A stretch of DNA of 6,810 nucleotides from Nitrospirota bacterium (lineage in GTDB: Bacteria; Nitrospirota; Nitrospiria; Nitrospirales; UBA8639): contig CP070743.1 of NCBI GenBank assembly GCA_020348185.1, forward strand, positions 240,196 to 247,005. Reading direction: 5' to 3'. The notes under the pieces are model-generated. The model was not told where the DNA came from and did no database searches. It worked only from the letters and a program-made list of their open reading frames with translations. A program made the position numbers and the translations under genes. Below are positions 5,779 through 6,810 of the stretch, in pieces (the first letter of the stretch is position 1; every line of letters starts with the position of its first letter).

Positions 5779-6810
5779 TTAGTTGCGTTGTTGTTCTCGG
5801 AGTTCCTTCACTAACTGTTGAAAGTATTCTTGATCCGGCCTCAGGCCGGCTAAATTTTCGGCATAGGTCACTGCGCTTTTGACATCACCCTGATCGCGAT
5901 GAATCGTGACAAGCGCATAGAGGATATCAAGATTTTCTGGAAATTTGTCCAGAGCCCGATGTAAGACCTGTAACGCTTCCGATGTTTGGCCCGTTGAATT
6001 CAGAGCGATGCCATATACGTACCAATAGCGGGCCGTTTCAGGAGCCAGTTCAGCGGAGCGTTTCAGACTCTCGAGAGCTTCTTGAGTCCGCCCTTGCCGG
6101 GTAAGCCATAGACCATATGCCTGATGGATTGCGGGATTGTTCGGATCAGAATCCAAGGCACGTTTCAGTAGTGGTTCACCTTCGGCATCGCGGCCTTGCG
6201 CTCGATAAAGATCAGCCAGATTAACAAGCGCCGGGACCCACTGAGGGTCGAGCGAAAGAGCCTGTAAATAGGCCTGTTCCGCTTTGGTGAAATTTCTGGT
6301 TTGTGAATAGGTCACGCCAACATTCGTATGGGCTTCGGGACGGTCCCCATTAACCATTTGGGCGCTGATGTATTCAGTAATGGCACGATCCAGAGTATCC
6401 CTTTGGCCAGAATTGAGCGTTGCAGGATCCACGGGTGCCAGCAATCGACCGGCTTCAATTCGTACCGCACGCAGGGGATGGGAAAGCAAGTGATGGGCGG
6501 CCTGCCAACGTGTCTCAGGGCGCAGTCGTTCTGCCCCACGCACAGCTCCAAGGCGAATGAGGGGATTTTTATCGCGAAGCGCGGTTTCAATGGACTCTCT
6601 GGAGAATTCTCTATTGTAATTTTGCAATAGCGATAGAGCCGTGGCCCGTGCCATAACGGGTTGATTGTGATTCAGACTTAATTCAGAGAGGAGTTTTTCT
6701 GCGAGGAGGTCGCCGCGCCGCCCGCCATCAAGGGCTTTAGCAAAATGATCTCTTGGTTGGTTCGGATACCATTCTGCTACCCGATCGGCAGCCCACTGTG
6801 CGGGTTGTTT
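5779..6810 (-). CDS. TPR/HEAT-repeat protein, C-terminal 343 residues; probable tail of a multihaem c-type cytochrome
   Basis: The gene is cut at its 5' end by the window edge. The frame is open from base 6810, so the ATG at 6654 is internal. Numbering starts from the first visible codon. Residues 1-52 begin QPAQWAADRVAEWYP. About residues 53-128 look like HEAT-type helical repeats (ARATALSLL, NPLIRLGAVRGAERL, PLRAVRIEAGRLL). Five TPRs follow in exact 34-residue register at 158-191, 192-225, 226-259, 260-293 and 294-327, with the usual Gly8/Ala8, Ala20 and Pro32 positions mostly kept. This order (a WYP segment, ARATALSLL, HEAT, then TPR) is what I recall from proteins whose N-terminal half carries several CXXCH haem sites and resembles cytochrome c nitrite reductases. 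No CXXCH lies in the visible part, so the cytochrome call is inference. A plain TPR scaffold protein is the alternative. It is the first visible gene of the minus-strand run. Confidence 0.85.
   Translation of the reverse strand, partial: KQPAQWAADRVAEWYPNQPRDHFAKALDGGRRGDLLAEKLLSELSLNHNQPVMARATALSLLQNYNREFSRESIETALRDKNPLIRLGAVRGAERLRPETRWQAAHHLLSHPLRAVRIEAGRLLAPVDPATLNSGQRDTLDRAITEYISAQMVNGDRPEAHTNVGVTYSQTRNFTKAEQAYLQALSLDPQWVPALVNLADLYRAQGRDAEGEPLLKRALDSDPNNPAIHQAYGLWLTRQGRTQEALESLKRSAELAPETARYWYVYGIALNSTGQTSEALQVLHRALDKFPENLDILYALVTIHRDQGDVKSAVTYAENLAGLRPDQEYFQQLVKELREQQRN

Overview
The window looks like a chromosomal stretch of a Gram-negative-type bacterium: it carries an outer-membrane-style lipoprotein peptidase of the M48 family and several Sec-exported proteins, and base composition looks close to half GC by eye. 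The mix of an M48 lipoprotein with a LysM-like tail, a prokaryotic pentameric ligand-gated channel and a TPR/HEAT protein of the kind fused to multihaem cytochromes fits Nitrospira or a relative. That placement is inference from gene content, not proof. No RNA gene, CRISPR array, insertion sequence or prophage gene was seen.

Layout. Positions 1-340 hold no convincing gene. They contain two opposed arrays of a degenerate 9-bp repeat (1-90 reading forward, 141-219 reading in reverse), then a weak promoter and a leader. A small forward-strand lipoprotein gene follows (341-799). Its convergent partner is the M48 peptidase gene (1041-2531, minus). The 240 bp between them contain a decayed N-terminus of what looks like a dicarboxylate/amino-acid:cation symporter, on the minus strand and spread over three reading frames. 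The rest is one run of minus-strand genes. In transcription order from the right edge these are a TPR/HEAT protein cut by the window edge (5779-6810), a secreted metzincin-like metallopeptidase (3885-5708), a pentameric ligand-gated ion channel (2638-3684) and the M48 lipoprotein (1041-2531). Gaps between them are 70, about 200 and 106 bp, and no convincing terminator is visible in them, so partial co-transcription is possible but not shown.

How the genes may work together. All complete products appear to act at or beyond the inner membrane: two zinc peptidases, one channel with a periplasmic ligand-binding domain, and one small lipoprotein. The truncated TPR protein is probably the C-terminal half of a periplasmic or membrane-attached multihaem cytochrome. 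A shared envelope role is a reasonable guess from context, but nothing in the sequence ties the genes to one pathway.

Most worth checking are the head-to-head 9-bp arrays, the channel with an uncharged predicted selectivity ring, the metzincin-like protein with Phe in place of the usual motif Gly, and the symporter relic.
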